This document shows positions 27,501-42,500 of a DNA stretch of 64,000 nucleotides, piece by piece. Below the pieces are notes generated by a model. That model was not told the DNA's origin. It ran no database searches and saw nothing but the letters and a program-made list of their open reading frames with translations. How positions within the stretch are numbered: position 1 is the first letter of the stretch; every line of letters begins with the position of its first letter. Source of the DNA: Colius striatus (taxonomy: Eukaryota; Chordata; Aves; Coliiformes; Coliidae); assembly GCF_028858725.1 (NCBI RefSeq), contig NC_084759.1:137250171-137314170 (forward strand), read 5' to 3'. Made by a program: the position numbers and the translations under genes.

Positions 27501-30500
27501 GCAATTCCTGATGTTGTGCAGCTCCTGGCCTCTCAACCACTGTATTTCTGCATTGTAGCATAAACACAATGTTCCGTATTTAGAAAGAGTTTGCCTGGGA
27601 GAAGATTTGAGCCTAACACAAGTTGAGGTCTCATACTGGCCTGTTACAGAAAACTGGAATAGATAGAACTGTGACATTTCACCAATACCACATTTTTGTA
27701 CAGCAGCACAGTGTCGTTAGATGTTCACATAATGCCGTAGGAAAACACAACTTATAAATTTGGTCCACAAAGATTTTAAAGGTTTGGGAGCCATGTCACA
27801 TGAAGAAATTGAAACAAAAAGTTAAATACTTACACTTAAGCTTTTCAAAACTTTTCTAAAACCAGTATCCACATCAAAGGGAAAAATAAATTGTAAACCT
27901 AAATTTCAGACAAACAAGTTGGAAATATTTTGACTAAGTAGCCTGGCCACTTGCAAACACATTATGTGGAATGGCTAAGAATAGAATCATAATCTCACAT
28001 GTGCAAATCCTGAGCAGCTGCAATTAAATCTTCTTACCCTGATTTTAATAAGCTTGCAGACATTCAGGGAAGTAGATTCATGGAATGAAGGCTTTCAGAA
28101 TTTAGAATTTCAAAAACTTTTGAGACTAAAAAGTGTGTTCATGGTACAGCCTCTTACACAGAAGTTACAGGAATAATTTCAAGCATTCGGTTAACAATAT
28201 CTGCCTTTTTCTCTTATCCCATATCCCTCTCACAATGGGAGACAGAAGGTGAGAAGAACTCACAAATTGCCATGGATTTTCATTTTTGATCTACAATTGA
28301 TCTGCCACATTTGAACAATTCATTTCATTCAGTACTTTATTAAAAATGGGGATGAAATATAGGATTAAGATAAAACTCTTCCTGCTCTCTAGGTTGTTTA
28401 GTTCATTAGAGTTTGCATCAAGAGATAATTTCAAAAGCAAACAGAAAGACCAGCAGAATCCAATAGGGGGAAAAAAAGACTAAATCATAGTTCCTATTCA
28501 TGAGTGTTCAGCAAGGAAAACATATTTAATATAAAACCTGGGGACTTGATCTCACAATGATATTAAAATTTAAGAATTCTTGGAAATAAGTATGGAGATG
28601 ATTTTTAAGTTTTGGAGTCAGACAATTTCCTTTGGGAATCACTGGCTGGTGCTAAAGCTTTGCATTTTAAAAGCAATTGGGAGAAATAAATCCAGAAAAT
28701 TCCACAAGCCAATGGAATGTCCAAATTTCTACCACCATTTCTGTGCTTTTAAAGACATGGAGTGGATCTTAAGCTCCTAGTTAAAAAGAAGATAAAGCAT
28801 CACTTTCTTTGTGCTATAAATCAATTCAGCCAAACAGTTCCCTGGATGTTTTTCTAGCATCCTCCTTTTATCTCTGCTAAAAGCTCACTGTATTTGCTGA
28901 AGACAATTAAGCTTTATTTGCAAATCCTATAGCTTCAGATAATGGGGCAATTAGTTTTGCTACTACAGCTTAGAAAACCTATTTGCTAAAAGCCTGCTAC
29001 TACTTGAAGGACATTACTCACCTTATAGAGAAACAGAGAACTACCTGCCACCAAGCTAAAGTTGCTATAGATCTCAAATGACACACTATAGGTGGGTCAT
29101 TGACAGCGTAAGAAATCTACTTGCAGAGTGCTGGGAAATCATCCCTTTGAATATCATAGAAGAATCATGGTGAATTATTTTCACAGCAATCAGAACTTCC
29201 TGCTCAGTAGAATTTGTTGGCTACTATGATCCTGAAGCAGTGACACTACCACTGCTACTCTGTGGTAATAAGAATGATTTAGAAACACTGATGTGCCTAG
29301 TAAAGGCATTCAGCAATACTAAGCTGCATTAGTGCACCATTCAACTGTGCATGCAACTTGCACTGGTCTCCTTCAAGAAAGTCACCTTCTCCTAGCACCC
29401 AACAACCATGGAAACATTCATTAACACATACTGGGCTCTTTCATCAAAACAGTACACTCGACTGTAAACACACTGTATGTTATCATTAATATGACCTAGA
29501 CCCCTACTTTCCTAATAACTTTTCTAAAGCACCAGACAGATGTAAATCAATCTTGCTCAACTACTGTTAGTAATACCCAAAAGCATTTGTGCAATGCAGA
29601 ATACCACAGAAACCACTCAGCAATTTTCTGTGCTGTAGCTGCTTTCCGTTTCGGCAGGTGAAGTTGAGGGAATGGATTTGGTTGCAAATCACCTGAAGTA
29701 ATTCTGCAGCACATACATACTCCTGCTAAGAAGTATAGTCAAGACATACAAAAGCACTGTGATCTAAGAGTATTACTTGCCAATCTTTTTTCTGCAGGGG
29801 GGTTGGACCAGATGATCTCTAAAGGTCCCTTCCAACCCCTACCATTCTATGATTCTATGAAAATAAATCATTTATTGCCATTGATGAAAAACTAGATTGA
29901 ATAGATTTAGTTGAAATCAAGATAAAATCAGAATGACCTTTTCTAAAGCAATGTCCTGTCAACAAATACTAAACACTGTTATGACAACAACAAAATTGGC
30001 CTCTAGCTTGGCATCCCAATCTAACGGTGGCTACAGCTAGGTACTTCCATGGAAACGTTAGGGTGATGACCTACCAAATGGCAACTGACAGTTTCAGCTT
30101 AGGAGGTTCAGACTGGGTATGAGAAAAAACACATTTTCTCTTTAAGAACGTAGCACAGCACTGCATTCAAGAGACACAAGCCACAGCTGACCTTGTCTGG
30201 TGTTCATGAGAGTGGCACTTTCAGCCAGAGGACAGACTAAAGGATCTATGGTTCTAAGACACAAAATATTTGGAGATGTCTTACTGTGTAACTTTACACA
30301 CGTATAGACAGCCAACTGGTTTTCTTTTAGTGCTTTAAGACAGTTTATACAAAGCAGCACGTTTTGGAAAACTACTGTTCATCGCAGCATCAAGATACTG
30401 GAACATTTCTGTAATAATTTTTTTCCCATATGGCTTAACATAAACAAAGAAAATGTTCTATCTGTGCAATTAAAACTTAAGATGGGGTCTAATACAGAAT

Positions 30501-33500
30501 TTTAAATGGAAACGCAGGGCATTCTCCTAACACCCTCCCATTCCCAAAACAACAGAATATTCAACAGCTGCAGTCCAATAAAAAACTCAGTAAGTGACCA
30601 CGTGTTTTGGCAGGTAAAAAATTCATTGTTGGCAGTTCAAAAATTGTTCTCAGTACAAACTGAAAACAATCTGAAGCAGAAAAGATGTGAAAATATATAA
30701 ATCATGTAAATATTTGTTAACCATGTACACATACAATGCACAGATGTCCTCGTTCCAAAAACATGTCGGCATTCCCTTGATCCATATGCTCTTGGGCATA
30801 TCAGGAACTTTTCCTACTGCTCATATCAAATGAAAACATAAAAGAAGTGCTATGTACTTCCTAAACTCCTCAAAGACTGTAACTTTTACTGTGGCACTCT
30901 AACATTGTGCCAAAGAAAGACAATCAATTAGTTCAGATTTTTAAAAGTTATTTTAAAAAAATTAGACTAATTCCATATTTTATGGTTTTAACCTTTGCAT
31001 TGGAGGGGAAGGAAGGACATTTGGTGAATAAACATTTTTCTTCTTTTAAAAAAATACGGTTGGAGAATTGTTTATTCACTTCTGTCAGCAACCTATTCAC
31101 ATATAAAAGAGTTTTCTAAAATAGAGCTTAAAACTCATGGTCTCTCTCCCAGTTTCCACAGACTTATGGTCCCTTTCCCAAGTCCTACAGTAAGGAATCC
31201 TATATCCCACTGTATTTTTAACAAATTATAGATGCAGTAAAGTTTCATTAGTACAGACATAGTCATCAATCACAGCAATGCAGTTTAACTAAGCATGGAA
31301 AATACATTAGTCAGGTTCTCATTTGAAAGACTGTTTTGGAAACAGGAATATCTTTCTCTAAAGAAAAAAGGAATTTTTCCAACTCTTTCTGATATACACT
31401 GTATGACAAGAAATGCTGCATTCTGCAATAATATCTAACTTACACCTTTACTGCATAGATTACTACTGTAACACTACTTTATTTTTAATGTTGACGTTTC
31501 CAGGGTAAGTTATAGAGCTGTTCTTGATCTTTAATGTTACTGCATTATTTGTCAAGAATGTGGAAAGTGACAGAGAATTGGAATCAGCACAGTATTTTGC
31601 ATAGAGCCAATCAAGGTCACAGTCATTTCATGCAAAGCCTAGAATTTTTAAAACATGCAACTAAAGGTCCTATGACAAAGAACAAGTACGTTTTTGTGAA
31701 GAGACCTCCAAGGAAAAATCAATGTCTGTAACTTTTTCATTGGCGGTCTCTCAATTTGAACCACAAATGCCTGAATTGGAAATAAATTTTCAGTTTCTTC
31801 ATACTTCATTCAGAGAATACACTACAGCTTTAGATTCAGTTGAAAAACTGTCAGAGATTTTGGTTGTTTATTTATATGTTATATCTACAAAAAAAAACTG
31901 TCAGAGATTTTGGTTGTTTATTTATATCTACAGTATGGAAATAATCTTTATGTTCTTATTTGTATAACACCTTGCACAATGTCAGCTAGTTCACAGTATG
32001 GGCTCCAAAAGTTTATAGTGATACAAGAAACAAATCCTAAAACATTTACCATCACAAAAAATTTACTATAGCCAGCATCCCACACAGCTAGACATGAGCT
32101 AGCTTCTAACTGGAAGCCATGCAAACATACCAGCATAGCACTGTACTGAGTCTAGCAAGTCCAAGATCTCAACAGCGATTATTAATTTGAGCATAGCCCT
32201 GCACTAACCTGCCTATTACAGCTTTCCAGTCTGCTGCAGGCTCGCATCCCACTGGCTCAGAGCCTGGGAAGGTTGGATTTGTCTGCAGACGACTGCAGGA
32301 ACACTCACAGTTATTTAGGGTAACATGAGGAGGCATTCAAGATACAGAACATCTGGTTAAACATTTTTCATTCCATTACCACAAATTTTCATATTTCACT
32401 TGTAACCTACAGCTACTTTATTCTGCTTTGATGTAACAGACCTGTCAGTATTCCCTACAAGGTCTGCACCATTTTGGTACACTAAATAGGCCATTAAGAA
32501 TTAAAACAGAAGAATTGAACTTTGCACAATTAAGATGCCCAACTAATTCTACATAGCTTCAGATCATTAAGACACAGAGAAACTTAACAGGAGTAGGTAA
32601 TACCTTCTTAAAGTGTTCTACGTTTCAGTCTCTCAGAAAGAAAATGTATTTCAATGACAAAAGGTTACACAAAACTTAAAATCATCTTTCTGGATATGAA
32701 TTGATCATATGAGGGAAAGAAAAGGCAATTACAGATGCTTTTAGTTTCTTAAGACTAAGTATTATGAATTCAAAGTCAGAGCTAATACACACTAAAAGAA
32801 ACCAAAAATTAGATTTACCTATGGAAACAGGTAAATTAGAAACCAAAAATTAGATTTAGCTATGGAAATAGGCTGCTAGATTGTCCAAACAACAATCACT
32901 CTGTCTTGTAACAGTACAAGCAGCAGAATTAATGCATTAAAGAAATTACCAGATTTTTAATCATAAACATTAAGTGTCTTGAATGTAACTGTGTGCTATT
33001 TCATGGTATTAATAAACATTAAAAAAAAAATGTATAAAAGCAAAACCAGATATGGGTATTTCTTGAGTCAACATTCCAAAACACACTTGGCAGTACAGAG
33101 GATGACTGAACTTTTCATCACCGGTTTCACACTCCTCTCCTCGAAATCTAACGCACACAATAGGAAAAACTATAAATGTAACTTCTTAAAGTTACTTCTT
33201 AAACTATAAATGTAACAAATCACAGACAGTTATTTAAATAAACAAATATATTTACACACAACAGTTGGGGAGAGAAGATTTCACCCTAGTGGAAGGAGTT
33301 AGATAAATCCTGGAGGTTTGACACTTTCTACAATACAGGAAACTCTAGCCTAATCACTATTTCCTTCCATTCTGCTTATATTTCCAAGATCATGGGTCAT
33401 GTGTCAACTCTAAAGGTGATAGACCTATCAGGATGAGAATTTTAACCAAAGGAGTCAAATTAAGGTAATTCAGCAGCACTTAATACGAACAACACACCGA

Positions 33501-36500
33501 TTCTGACCTACCAACTTAAGAGAAGCCCAGGAGAAGTAAAAACAGCAAGCAGCTAGCAGAGGGGCTCACTGCTTCCTAGAAGCTGTAGGTAGCGTTCATT
33601 CCTTATCTCCCAGTGTAAAAGGGCACCCTGAGTCCACCTTTAGAAGTCAGGAAGAAATCGCAGTAAAATTCAAAGCAGATCACCCCACCTAAAAGCACAG
33701 CACTGCATTCTAAAAAGAAATGTCTTCAGAGGGCTAATGTAGCATTCAAACATTGGGCATCATTCACTTAAAACAATATGTTTTATGTAAGCATAAAACA
33801 AAACCATACCCTGTTTTCTACATTCTCACAATCTTGGATTACTTAGGTTACTGGCACAAAATTGCAATTTTCTGCAGCATAGTCAGCCGCACTGGTCAAC
33901 TCAGTTCCTTTGAAATATTATTAGCTATAGTTTCTGAAATTGTAACTGTAACTGTCTTCCACAGAAATGTTTATGAAATTCCCTAGAACAAAAACAAGCT
34001 ATTTTATTTGTCATTGTCTGATGTTATTTTTTCCTTCATTTATAAAGTTTTTCTTTTTAATTAGGCAATGAAGTTAAAGAGACTGCAAACAGTTATTATA
34101 GCTCATGACACTCCAATCAGTACTTGTATTCCCATCATAACTTTCTTACATACATCCCCCACAGTACAGTAGTTTGTAAAAAAACTGTACACTTTCTAGT
34201 ATCCAAAACTAATCTTCAAAAACAGAGCCATAAGGCAAGAATGGACTTACAAATTAGACTTGAACCACAGCCAGCTGTTTTCTCTACTAGTACTCCCTTT
34301 ATGACCATCTGTCTCACCTGTTAATATATTTTTGCCCTCCTCTCCACTACAATGACTTACCATTCTTTCAGAAATAGAAGTATTGATCTAATGGAAACTG
34401 GATTAAATATAACTTTGTGCCACACCATATTTGAAGCTTTGGGAAGGCAATTGCTTGACTGACAATATCATTAAATCTGCCTTAAGTCTGCTTTACTTTA
34501 GACCCAGCTCACCTGTGACCCAAACACTATCAATGTTTGTTGCCACTCTTGTCTGTCTTCCTCTTGGACTACATGAATGAGTGGAAGGAAACAATAGAGT
34601 CTGGTTACACAAGAGTCTTCATTCTGTAAAGGAATCTTTGAATACACCAGCACATTCTACTGAATGAATCTACTAATATCTCTCTTGTCTATTTATGAAA
34701 ATGAATTCATAAAACAACTCTGCCCTCCCTATTTGTGAATTCTCAAGGTTTCAAAACTAGTTGCATGCCTGTTTTTGTCAACATTTTACAGAAATACACC
34801 TTCTTGCTGAAAAGTCATCCTAACTCTTCATTCTAGGGCAGAACTGCCAGAGCAACACAATCCAAACAAATGAGAAAGAGAAGAACTGGGAGCGGCTGAG
34901 AATGAGGAAAAAAAATTAAATGGCATGTTTCTACATGGCAAATTTCTGTAGTCATGGACTCACAAGAATTCTTTGTTGTTTTCAAAGAGATCAGCAGCAG
35001 AATAAATCTTATCAATGAGTCGAATACATTTTCTGCAGCATTTATTTTCCATATCTGGTTAAAGTCTGGCAACTAAAAGGAAATAACTACTTAAGCATAA
35101 TTCAAAAGACTGCACAGCAGTGACACTGCCTAAAAAATTCAGGAAGAACATGACAGTTAAAAAGTGTATGATTATAATTTCATCTCACGTACTACTGACA
35201 ACAGTCAGCAATAACAGGAAATGAACTGCTGAAAAAGCACAAGTGAGGTCACTTTTTTCTGGGTACTACTTTTAAACGTCTGCAAAATATAGATGAGGCT
35301 TTTTAAAGACTGTAAAGCAGGGAAAAAGAAGGGGAGGAAGAATAAACAGATATGTGACATAAGCAATAAAGGCAAAAAAAGTACAAAAGAGGCTGAAAAA
35401 AGGGGGAATGCAGACAGAAGGTAGAATTCAAAGGAGCACATGTTGATTGGTTTTATGTTTCCAACAGAAAATTACAAGTCAATACCTGTGTCCATACAGT
35501 GTTTAAAATGAGCTCCTAGTTACTAGCACTGCATTTGGGAAGAAGGCAGAGAAAAAGAGTGGCATCTTAACTGAGCTCAGTTCTAAGCATAAGATCAAAA
35601 TAAAAAAGAGAGGGATTCAATTTCATGTCAGTTCTTGGCAGCTGCTCAGCATTCCTTATTATCATAGCCCTGTTTGCTTGTTGAGCATTGAAAATGTGCC
35701 AGGGCTGTGGTGTGCTTTGGAGTCCTTCTGAAGGCCTTAGCTCTGCAAGTTTGAGATCAGACAGAAAAACCTGCTTTTGAACACTATTTATAATGTCAAA
35801 ATTTAACATATAATAGAGTGTCACACAGACTTTGTTTAGGAAAAAACCTTAATGGGGGAAACCAATCTTTGTATTGCTTTTGAAACAGGTAAGAGTTAAA
35901 AATAAAATAACGTATACCATTTAAATTTTTGCTTAATGAGTGCTAACCTTTTAGCTAGTACCTGAAACTACAATAAATTTTAAGTTTTTCTTATAATAGT
36001 TTTAATTTCTATGTTGAAAATATTTTCAGCAAATGCAATTTAATTATTGCATTTAGGCATGAACACCTGCACAACAACCACTACCATGTTACAGATGTTG
36101 TTTGGCACTGTCTGCTGAAATGCTTCACTCATCTTTTAACAAACAAAATACCTTGAAAGATTCAGTGATATGCTTTGCTGTTTCTCCCACTGATCCTCCA
36201 GCTGAGCATTCATTCTGACAGTCCTAAAAGAAATAAAACCAGAGGAAATAAAATTCAATACACATTTCGGAAAAGTTAAGTCATATTGAGTTAATTCTCT
36301 TTAGGGATACATTGTACTGAATAATCACTCAGACATCATTATCAGTAAATATGAACTCTTTGGAAGTTTCTTAGCACAACTTTCCACCTTCTGTAATTCA
36401 ACCATATTTTAGGGCTTTATAGGAGAGACAACATCGTAAATTAGATTATAGCTCTGAAGTGTGGAAGTGTATGGACAACATGAAAAGCTTTTCAGTCAAA

Positions 36501-39500
36501 GCTGAATAAATATATTGTGTTTTTACACAACTTTATTAGTTTCCAGTCTCTCTACTAAACCATCAACTTAATAGATTTGCTTTTGCCTTTTCTCAGAGAA
36601 ACCTGACTAGGCACAATGGAAGAAAAAGGGAAAGAACTGTTTTTGTTAAATCCTTCATTAAGTGAAAACAATGATAAGGGATGCCTACCCATATAAATAT
36701 ATGATCAGAGTATTTTGAATTAGTTATTGTGTTGAACTTAAGGGTTCTGCCACTGACCATGTTAGAAAGGAACTGAAAGAAAACAAGTGATATTTCCAGG
36801 CATCTTTCTGTTCAGCAATTCTAGGGTGAATGGCAGCGCCAGGGAGACACCAGCTGCCAGAGTCCTGCAGAAGCCACCAAACTGTGGGGCCTAGACTAGG
36901 GTCACCAGGCTCACAGGCCATGGAACATGACACACACAAGACAAACAAGAAAAAAAAAAATTAAAAATTCCGCTTTTTTGCAGATCTTGGGGATGGGTGA
37001 CACGGGGAGTGGGGTGGGGGGGAATTAAAAACCAGTTTCTTCTGTCGGCCTTTTAACAGACAGCAGACTTGTTACCAACAAAAGAAAAAGCAAACTCCCA
37101 ACCACAGCAGATCTCACTTCCTCTCCCCTCCCCCTTAACGCCCCAGGGAGGCCACAACATCCCTCCTGCCTTTTCTCACCATCAACTTTAACCCTTCTGT
37201 TCCACTTTTTTTCTAATCCTCTACAGGGAGACATGCAATCAGGACTACAAACTCCTCCCTCAGCTGAAAGAGGACCTGCTGAGAGAAATCACAGATCTCT
37301 TTAAAAAGTGTACCAATATGCTTTACCTTAAAACCTTATTTAAACTGTTTTATTTGCCTTAAAGCTTCAGGGTTTTCACTCCAGAAAGACAAGTCTTTTT
37401 GCTAGTGTTCAATAGCATTCAGCATTCAGACCCTAGCAGGACTAAAGAGTTACCCAAACTGAGTGACAGTCTGAACGAAGTACAGTATAATAGAGCCTTG
37501 CTTTCCCCGTAATGCTTCAAATACTTCCAAATTCAGTAGTAAAATCCCAGGTCTTCATGACACCATCAGTTTATAATAGCTCAGTATTCTGCAGATGGAT
37601 TAAGTTGACTGATTTTATTTTGCACTGCAGTGAATTAGGATGAAGAGCGTGCCTGTTACCAGCTAACCGGATGGTAATTGCCAGCTGTGGAACAAGAATT
37701 TCTCAAGTAGCTCCAGCTCCATTGCTGCCTTTTGTCTAATATCTAGTATGCAAAACTGCATTTTCTAATTATAATTACTAGTGACAGCAAAAACTGACAA
37801 ATATTCAACCATTATGCTTCACTTTCTTCTCTTCTCTGCTTTACAATGTTTGCCCTAAAGGAAGTGTTGGCATCAACACAAAGAAGATGGAGGCCAGGCA
37901 CAGTTTAATATCCTCTTTCACGATCTTTAAAAAGATACAAAACTTGCATCTGAATTTCCAGTGTGGACCACTTACAGTAACAGCTCCTAGGGGCTCAGTC
38001 CCGTTGCCCTGTAGTTCAAGGTTCCCACTGAACTAACTCACTGAAGTCAATCGCCCATTTTTTGGGACATATGCCATGGGGCCAAATTCTGTTCTCCATG
38101 AAGTAATTATGTTTTATGGATTTAACTCGTATTTAAAGCAAGTAGCTAAATGCCTTTTTTTAACCTCACTAAGATTAAACTGAGTTATTCCCTCAGCACT
38201 AGAAAGACATACTACTATTACTTTCTAATTGTTGGGAGTCATATTCTAATGGCTCCATGGCTTTTAAATCTGAAACATGTTGTTAAATGCAACAGGGAAA
38301 ATTACCTTCTGGTTTAGTGCCAACATTGCCAAGGGAGACACGCCAAGCATAAATTTGCCCTTTGTGTTTAATAGCAAGGTAGATTTAAAACTGCGTCCAT
38401 TAAAACATGGATGCTATCCTAAAGATACGCTTGAGTCAGTGGGTCAATATGTCCTGAAAAGTCACTCAAGTCTGTATCAAGTTGCTATGCAACTACAGAA
38501 CAAGCATGACAAGATTTCCTACATTGTGGCATTGAACTAAAAACATTTTCTTTAAGGTGTATCTAACTGCTTAATCTAAAATAGGTAAATAGGACAGTAT
38601 TTCACAGTTTTCCTTACAAAATACTTTGATTTGATCGCTACTGAAAGCCTGTATGAGAAAAAAAAATGTAAAGCATTACAGGAAACAAAATTTTGTTTAA
38701 AAATGGATTTTATATGTCATTGTATCACTGGAAACTACTACTAAAATTAAAATCTGGTATGAACAATACTGTGTTTAGTTTTATAATCTCAATGCTGTAA
38801 CAAACCATTGCAAATCCTTAGCATTTACAAAACTAATTACATCATACTAAGTTGGATAACAGTGCTCCCTCACATTAGTATTTACTTCCAATCTAACTCT
38901 TACATTAATAAGAGGTATGCCTTAGGGGAGTTAGTCTCTGCCCAACACGTGAAGGACCACTGTGAGTGTAACACTTAACAGCACGTTCAGAAATTTTATG
39001 CTTAGTAGTTGTAATCTGCCTTTCTGCCAGAGCCTTCGCAAACCTGAACATTCAACTGCTGCATTTGCTCCTCAGACTGCATTAGATATATGTATTTTTG
39101 CTATCTACAGACATGAGACCTTGTAGCCAAAGTACTTACTTGCAAGAGCACCCAATCAAATTCACCATTAACATTTTTCCGTGCCTCTGCCATCTTTCAA
39201 GATACCCTCTTGCATCTCATAGCTTCTTCAAAATGGAGAATTTACCTCTTTTATGCATCAGATCACCTGTCCTTCAGCTCAAATGACCTTCTGCTACAAA
39301 AATAGACCTTTCTCCTTCCTGAACTCCCTAAACTACATGAGTCTACCTCAGTTTTTCCTGTGCCCTCTTGATAGTTTTTGAGACTCTCTGGCAACATAAA
39401 TGTCTTAGTTCTCATTTCACATTATCAGTTCTATAAACTGTGATTCTACCAGATCCTTTGTCAAACTGCTGTTCTTAGGTTTTGGCTATCCCATTATCCC

Positions 39501-42500
39501 ACAGGCTCATCCTCAGTTCTCAAATAGGCACTAAAGTCTATCAGAAGCTTCATCACTGTAAACTTAAGCTGCAAATTGCTTTTCTTTAACCTACAGTGTA
39601 TAATTTTTTTTTCACGTCACCAGTTTCCAAAAAGAAAATTCTCAGTTACTTCTATATGCCACATAATTCGTCACCCTTTTTCAAAGATAACAAATTCTTT
39701 AACTAGTACTTTGCTCACTGAATTTTCCCCGCTGTTTGAAAACTTTCCCTAGTGCAAGGTAGGAGTAAAGAAAGAAATTGCAAATAATTTCTAGAGTTCA
39801 CAATTTCCACTAGAAAATATTTTTTTCAGGAAATCACTTTTCAGAACAGTGCAAGGTCTGCAGTTTCACAAAATCCTTAGTCATCTTTCTGATTTCACTA
39901 CTATGTGCTTATCCATCAGCTCTGATGTCTCCACTCTGAGTAAGAATTTCATCAACAGCATCAGTGCCCTGGCTAGGGTACTATCAGTGAGTGGCAGAGA
40001 ACATCTGAACACTCAGTTCCATGCCCATGAAAAAATCATACACAGTACTTTGTTGTCAGGCATTGGTTATTCATGAAGGATGAGAATCTAAAGAAGCAAA
40101 TAAGCCACAGATACACTGCTAGGGCAGCAGAAAGTTTCTTCTACTGAGCAAACCCCATCTCCTGCTATATAGGGAAACTTAAAGCCAAGACAACTTCGTA
40201 ACAGTCACCAGGCCTCAGCAAAGATGGAGTGGGAGTCTTCTCTCAGTCAGAAGTCAAACAAAAATCAATTTTCAAGGAAGTCCTTTCTGAGATGTTCCTC
40301 CAATTAAAACAGCATCTTACTTTTTTCCTTTTTTCTTACTTTTTCTTGCTTCTGGCTACTAAGTGTCTAAGAAATACTTCATGCTCTAACTTACACCATG
40401 AAGATAATGAAATTCGAATACTTATCAGACTCCAGAAGTCTGGCAGATCAATATATTCAATATATGACCTACTATGGTACAGCCTACAGGCAAGCCAAAT
40501 TAGGTGTGTGATGACAAATACTTTGTGATTCAAAGCCATACAAATCAAGAGTTGCCTTTCTGTTCCAGATATAAATTAGTTCCATGTGCACAAGTGCCAC
40601 ATATTATGTGCAGTGCTACAATCACATAAAACACTTCCATGACTACAAAACAGTTTTCATCTGCTCCTAGGAAATGTTAATACAATTTGGCAGTGACACC
40701 ACACAGAAATTAATTTTAAGGAAAAAAAAAGACAAACAGTAATGATGTTCATAGCTTTAAAAAGCCAAATCCACCCACTGTCAGACTGAGAAATTCTGAA
40801 TATTGCTGTAGGGCCAAGTCATATACTATTTTTAGTATTAACTAAAAAGATATGTCCTCAACATTTATGAGAGACTTCCAGGGCTCAGGAAGCTCATTTA
40901 TGGAATCTAAACTATGCATGTTTACCTCACCTGTCATGGGAGTAGTTTTACTATAAAGATATTTTAATATTGTCTTTATATTGTATTTATGTGAATGTGA
41001 AGATACACATATGTCGGTCATTCACATGATAGCTTGGCACACCTTATCCATACAACTTATTTTAAATCTACTCTTTTCAAAATCAAGACAGAAGGAGCAA
41101 GAAGACTAATTCTTCAACTGTATTTCTAATCACTTATCAGGTCAAACAGATCTCTGAGTTAGACTCCTCATGTACTGGTTTGCCAGCCTTCAATAATGCA
41201 TTCAAAGAACACGTACAGCACAAATCCCAGAAAAGCTCCTGTGATACACAGCTATTCAATATATGCACAGGTCAGCACTAGGAGGAAAAAAAAAAAAAGA
41301 GGAAAAAAAACCCAAACAACAAAGGAAAAAAAAAAGCAAGGACCATTTTGCACATACAGTTTCAGTGCTTAGCTTTTCACTCTGTTTGACAAAAATTCTC
41401 ATTTGTGTTGATTTCCGCACTTCTAATACATTTCTTTAAGACATAAAACATAGCTGTCGGTGATTGATGCCTTGTCAGTTGGGCATTATCACCTTACTGT
41501 AACTGCCTGTTTAACCTTGAGTTGACACAAATGTTGATTAAACAGTGAGGCAATATAATAACAATATACAATAAAGAAAAATACAAGGCAATTGGCATAT
41601 CAGAAAAAAGAAAGCTTCCACGTTATTTAATGATAATTATGTATCAAGTGAAAGCATAGAGGCTTAAAAGTCTGCACAAAGAGTTTGTCTACGAAAGCTG
41701 CATTGTATAAGGTAAGGTTGAATTTAAATTGATTATCATTACATTAGTCCAAAAGACTGCGCAGGCACTTATCCTTTGGCTTATGTGGTTTAATTGAAAG
41801 CAATCTAAGTAGCTTCAATAAAATTGAAATACGTTCCTCTTAAAACAAGGTTAGAAAAATCTTAAAACAGAGAAAGAAATGGAAATATTCAGCTAGTCCA
41901 TCCAAGACTAATATTTAGTAACACTTATAGTTCTATCACAACTCTAAAAGCAGACATAAGTTGTTTTCATGAAATTAAACAAATTCAAGATAATATTGCC
42001 AAAGTCAAATCATTGCAGTTAGCATGCAAGTGAAAAACTTCTCTAGAAAATACTGCCATTTTTTTTACTCAGTGCTTAAATTAGTATTTGAATGAGCTCA
42101 GTAATGCCTAACCTGTTGTACAAGAAAGCTTATCAGTTCACCTGAAATGCAGGAAGGGTAGACAAGGTGAAGGATAACTACTTTTGAAATCCAAAAAAGA
42201 ACTTGCCTTGACAAAATGAATTATGAAGAAGGCTAAAGGGAAGGAAATCAACTCACTAGAAACAGAAAATAGATTCATTTGTTTTAACTAACTCTAAAGA
42301 GAAATTGACCAGGGATCTATTGAGCATCGGGATAAAAATACTTGCCAGATATTTCAGAAAATCTGCAACATGAGCTGTGAATTATATTTATCCAACTTAG
42401 AGTCTTAAAGCATGATCCTTCCCAACTGGAAAATATTGAAAACCTTCTGTCAGCCCCATCCAACACAGGACATAAAGCACCTGTACATCTCTGCATGGTG

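Larger units (their letters stand above)
18307..36151 (-). other. BCAT1 intron 2
   Basis: The 17845-bp intron is the largest in the window. It contains an LTR scrap (18908-18955), CR1 tails at 21314-21512 and 29791-29860, a solo LTR (24789-25667), tandem duplications near 31843 and 32798, a short repeated 16-mer pair at 33167-33216, and an exon-like segment at 34964-35072. The stretches 18956-21313, 21513-24788, 25668-29790, 29861-31842 and 33217-34963 otherwise show no recognised gene or repeat. Confidence 0.85.
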
